From: Bacteroidota bacterium
Lineage (GTDB): Bacteria; Bacteroidota; Bacteroidia; Chitinophagales; Chitinophagaceae
Assembly: GCA_023386855.1 (NCBI GenBank)
Contig: JAEWIW010000046.1
Location: 1-7,044 of the forward strand
Length of the DNA stretch: 7,044 nucleotides
Direction of reading: 5' to 3'
Shown in pieces: positions 5,345 through 7,044 of this stretch (position 1 is its first letter; every line of letters begins with the position of its first letter). The notes beneath the pieces are model-generated. The model was not told the origin of the DNA. It made no database searches and worked only from the letters and a program-made list of their open reading frames with translations. Both the position numbers and the translations under genes were made by a program.

Positions 5345-6364
5345 TTAATTTCCTGCATAACGGTTGATCTCTTCCACTGTAGAAGTATTGGAATCACCGC
5401 GAATGGAGAACTTTGTTACGGCAGCAGCTGCGGCAAAGTTGACAGCCTCCTGCATACTTTGCTTATTCAATTTTGAATAAATTAGTCCTGCCATAAAAGA
5501 ATCGCCGGTTCCTACCCTGTCAACAATATCATCAATTTGATATTCCTTGCTTACCAGGCACTCTTCTTCATTGCATAACACGCCAAAATAATGAAGATGA
5601 TCTTTTCCATTTACATCAGCCTTGTCGAACCTGAATGTAAATGCAAGTGTTTGAACATTGCTAAATCGCTTTAGCAATGTATTATACATATTATGTGTCA
5701 ACTCCCTGCAGTTTTCTTTTGTTGCTTCAAAACCCTGCAAATCACCGATCCCTGTCATAATATCCAGTGCCCAGGGGTTTCCCATTACAAGGTTGCAGTA
5801 TTCGATTATGCGAGGCATAACTTCCACCGGCTGCTTACCCCATTGCCATAATTTCTGCCGGTAATTAAGATCAATAGATACAAATAAACCGCGTTCATGC
5901 GCTTCCCTTGCAGCCTCAAGACATATAGCGGCAGACAGTTCAGATATCGCAGGATTGATTGCGCTGAAATGAAACCAACTGACACCATTGAATAGACGAT
6001 CCCAGTCGATAGTCCCAGGTTCAATGGTGGAAAAGGACGAACCTGCCCGGTCATAGATTACCGCTGCATGTTTAAGATCGGCCCCCTCGCCAATAAAATA
6101 AGCCCCTATCCTGTTGCCCTGCAGCATTATTCTTTCCGTATCAATGCCTTTTTTTTCAAGGTGGATCATGATCTCGTTGGAAAGATAATTCCTTGGCATG
6201 GCCGTGAAATAAGTAACAGGTACACCCCAATTGGCCAGTGCTGCGGCCACGTTCAATTCTGCGCCTCCAATATAAACCGGTATTGAATGTTGCTGAAGCC
6301 AGTCTCCATAGGAGGATGGAGAATACCTCAGCAGTATTTCACCAAAGCAGAGAACATTTTCCAT
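5345..6364 (-). CDS. kdgK: PfkB-family sugar kinase, probably 2-dehydro-3-deoxygluconokinase
   Basis: This 339-residue ribokinase-fold enzyme probably phosphorylates 2-keto-3-deoxygluconate to KDPG, the entry of uronate and pectin sugars into the Entner-Doudoroff route. The FGEILLRYSP start (7-16), GGAELNVAAALANWG (33-47), DLNYRQKLW (165-173) and the signature DRVGTGDSFMAGL (282-294), with GTGD at 285-288 and catalytic base D288, identify the family. DLNYRQKLW and the overall length favour KdgK over fructokinase or ribokinase. The PfkB NxxE motif reads GNPWAL (195-200), lacking the Glu. I recall Asn-x-Trp-Ala/Ser variants in Bacteroidota homologues, so this is probably lineage-typical. The gene follows the NUDIX gene by 16 bases, implying one transcript, and its stop abuts the folC stop. 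No KDPG aldolase or uronate genes are visible, so the exact substrate is not confirmed by context. Confidence 0.85.
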   Translation of the reverse strand: MENVLCFGEILLRYSPSSYGDWLQQHSIPVYIGGAELNVAAALANWGVPVTYFTAMPRNYLSNEIMIHLEKKGIDTERIMLQGNRIGAYFIGEGADLKHAAVIYDRAGSSFSTIEPGTIDWDRLFNGVSWFHFSAINPAISELSAAICLEAAREAHERGLFVSIDLNYRQKLWQWGKQPVEVMPRIIEYCNLVMGNPWALDIMTGIGDLQGFEATKENCRELTHNMYNTLLKRFSNVQTLAFTFRFDKADVNGKDHLHYFGVLCNEEECLVSKEYQIDDIVDRVGTGDSFMAGLIYSKLNKQSMQEAVNFAAAAAVTKFSIRGDSNTSTVEEINRYAGN

Positions 6365-6380
6365 CCCTTAGCATTTAGAT

Positions 6381-6926
6381 TTATAAATCAAGCTGGCCAA
6401 GCTTCATCAATCCATATAACATGGTAGTAACATGAAGTGCCTGCACAATTTCATTATTCCTGAGCATACGTTTGAGTTCATCCATTGGTACCAGCAGCAC
6501 TTCGATATCTTCATTGTGATCAAACGCTGTTTCCTGCACTTTCTTTCCACCCAAAGCCAGGAACATATGCATGTAGTTGTCGTTGGTAGAAGGGTTTGGA
6601 GAAATTTGACCAAGGTATTCATAGGAATCGAATGCATAGCCTGTTTCTTCCAGCAGCTCACGTTTAATTGCCGATTCAAAAGAGGTATCGGTATCATCTA
6701 CACATCCGCCGGGAATTTCAATGATGGTTTTCTGAATACCATGGCGATATTGTTTAATAAGCAAAACTTCTCCGTTTTCTGTAATGGGAAGTGCTGTCAC
6801 CCACGTGGGAAATTCATAAACATAATAGGGATCAATGATCTTTCCTTCCTCTGTTCTGCAACGGTCTTTCCGAATCGTAAACCAGGTTTCCTTATATAAA
6901 TACTTCGAATCCAGGATCTGCCACAT
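6381..6926 (-). CDS. NUDIX hydrolase, ADP-ribose pyrophosphatase-like
   Basis: The 181-residue protein hydrolyses a nucleoside diphosphate linked to another group; ADP-ribose or a similar sugar nucleotide is the best guess. The Nudix box is at 73-97, with the catalytic helix RELLEETG (89-96: R89, E90, E93, E94) intact. The upstream part is unusual: from G74 the expected Glu position is D80, and eight rather than seven residues separate it from R89. The N-terminal beta-strand layout (WVTALPITENGEVLLIKQYRHG, residues about 42-63) and SPNPSTNDNYMHMFLA (109-124) after the box fit ADP-ribose pyrophosphatase-type enzymes. ATG 6926 was chosen because it gives the typical MWQILDSKYLYKETWFTIRKD start. 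It lies 30 bases after the yfiT-like stop and 16 bases before the kinase gene, so co-transcription is likely. Substrate specificity cannot be read from sequence. Confidence 0.88.
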   Translation of the reverse strand: MWQILDSKYLYKETWFTIRKDRCRTEEGKIIDPYYVYEFPTWVTALPITENGEVLLIKQYRHGIQKTIIEIPGGCVDDTDTSFESAIKRELLEETGYAFDSYEYLGQISPNPSTNDNYMHMFLALGGKKVQETAFDHNEDIEVLLVPMDELKRMLRNNEIVQALHVTTMLYGLMKLGQLDL

Positions 6927-6944
6927 GTTGATTAATTATTCTTA

Positions 6945-6952
6945 CAAAAATA
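6945..6952 (-). promoter_or_regulatory. Candidate Bacteroidota -7 box (TATTTTTG) for the nudix-kdgK pair
   Basis: On the minus strand TATTTTTG matches TAnnTTTG exactly and ends 18 bases before the NUDIX ATG at 6926. It is the same octamer as upstream of folC. A start around 6940 would give a leader of about a dozen bases. A -33 TTTG is not evident. It lies in the 30-base gap after the yfiT-like gene and could be an internal promoter, or chance in an A/T-rich spacer. Confidence 0.35.
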
Positions 6953-6957
6953 AGTAA

Positions 6958-7044
6958 CTACCATTTCATCCGTTCCCTAAGCGAAGTTATATGCGCTACA
7001 TGATGCAGTCCGTGCCATGCATACCTTCCCAATAGATCATAGAG
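6958..7044 (-). CDS. DinB/YfiT-like metal-dependent protein, C-terminal fragment (5' end outside window)
   Basis: Only the last 28 codons are inside the window, ending at TAG (6958-6960). They read LYDLLGRYAWHGLHH then VAHITSLRERMKW. The YAWHGxHHxAHIxxLRERM pattern is the hallmark C-terminus of the YfiT branch of the DinB four-helix superfamily, related to bacillithiol S-transferases and putative metal-dependent hydrolases. The HHVAH stretch supplies the two C-terminal metal-ligand histidines (HxxxH). The third ligand and the substrate-defining part are not visible. It is the most upstream gene seen of the minus-strand cluster. Function beyond the superfamily is not assignable. Confidence 0.8.
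   Translation of the reverse strand, partial: LYDLLGRYAWHGLHHVAHITSLRERMKW

Noticed and set aside
6432..6899. A 155-codon plus-strand ORF opposite the NUDIX gene, and similar ones opposite the kinase (5658-5864, 6068-6286).
   Set aside because: They are antisense to well-supported enzymes with intact catalytic motifs and resemble no known protein.

Overview
The window looks like chromosomal DNA of a Bacteroidota bacterium, plausibly Chitinophagales/Sphingobacteriales-like. The support is the protein style (a large BamA-type outer-membrane protein with an N-terminal domain typical of that phylum, a Bacteroidota-style FolC and KdgK), the near absence of Shine-Dalgarno sequences, and TAnnTTTG-type -7 boxes next to two start codons. 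The host genes have moderate GC; the insertion sequence is visibly more A/T rich. The species cannot be named from the sequence alone.

Layout. Positions 1-2485 (minus) hold one long open frame, cut by the left window edge, for a secreted outer-membrane protein with a BamA/TamA-like beta-barrel. It is easy to miss because its stop lies outside the window. Positions 2486-4057 are the divergent intergenic region between that gene and folC. A complete IS3-family insertion sequence of 1404 bp (2568-3971) has landed there, with 25-bp terminal inverted repeats, a 3-bp ACT target duplication, orfA and orfB, and a canonical A_AAA_AAC -1 frameshift site. Its insertion point lies inside an imperfect long palindrome built from 7-bp units (GTGATTA on one side, TAATCAC on the other), so the two arms are now 1.4 kb apart.

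Positions 4058-5344 (plus) encode FolC (dihydrofolate/folylpolyglutamate synthase). Its stop codon directly abuts the stop codon of a convergent minus-strand gene, a PfkB-family 2-keto-3-deoxygluconate kinase (5345-6364), with no bases between them. That kinase is the last gene of a minus-strand cluster that reads, from the right edge: the C-terminus of a DinB/YfiT-like protein (6958-7044, partial), a NUDIX hydrolase (6381-6926), then the kinase.

How the genes work together. The IS is self-contained. The host genes cover envelope biogenesis, folate metabolism, sugar-acid catabolism and nucleotide or thiol housekeeping, and they share no evident pathway beyond the probable yfiT-like/nudix/kdgK transcription unit. 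I did not find a convincing new multi-gene system. The most unusual structures are the heptad palindrome split by the IS, and the IS's own hairpins: one over the orfA start, one after the slippery site, and a 15-bp one inside the 3' end of orfB.
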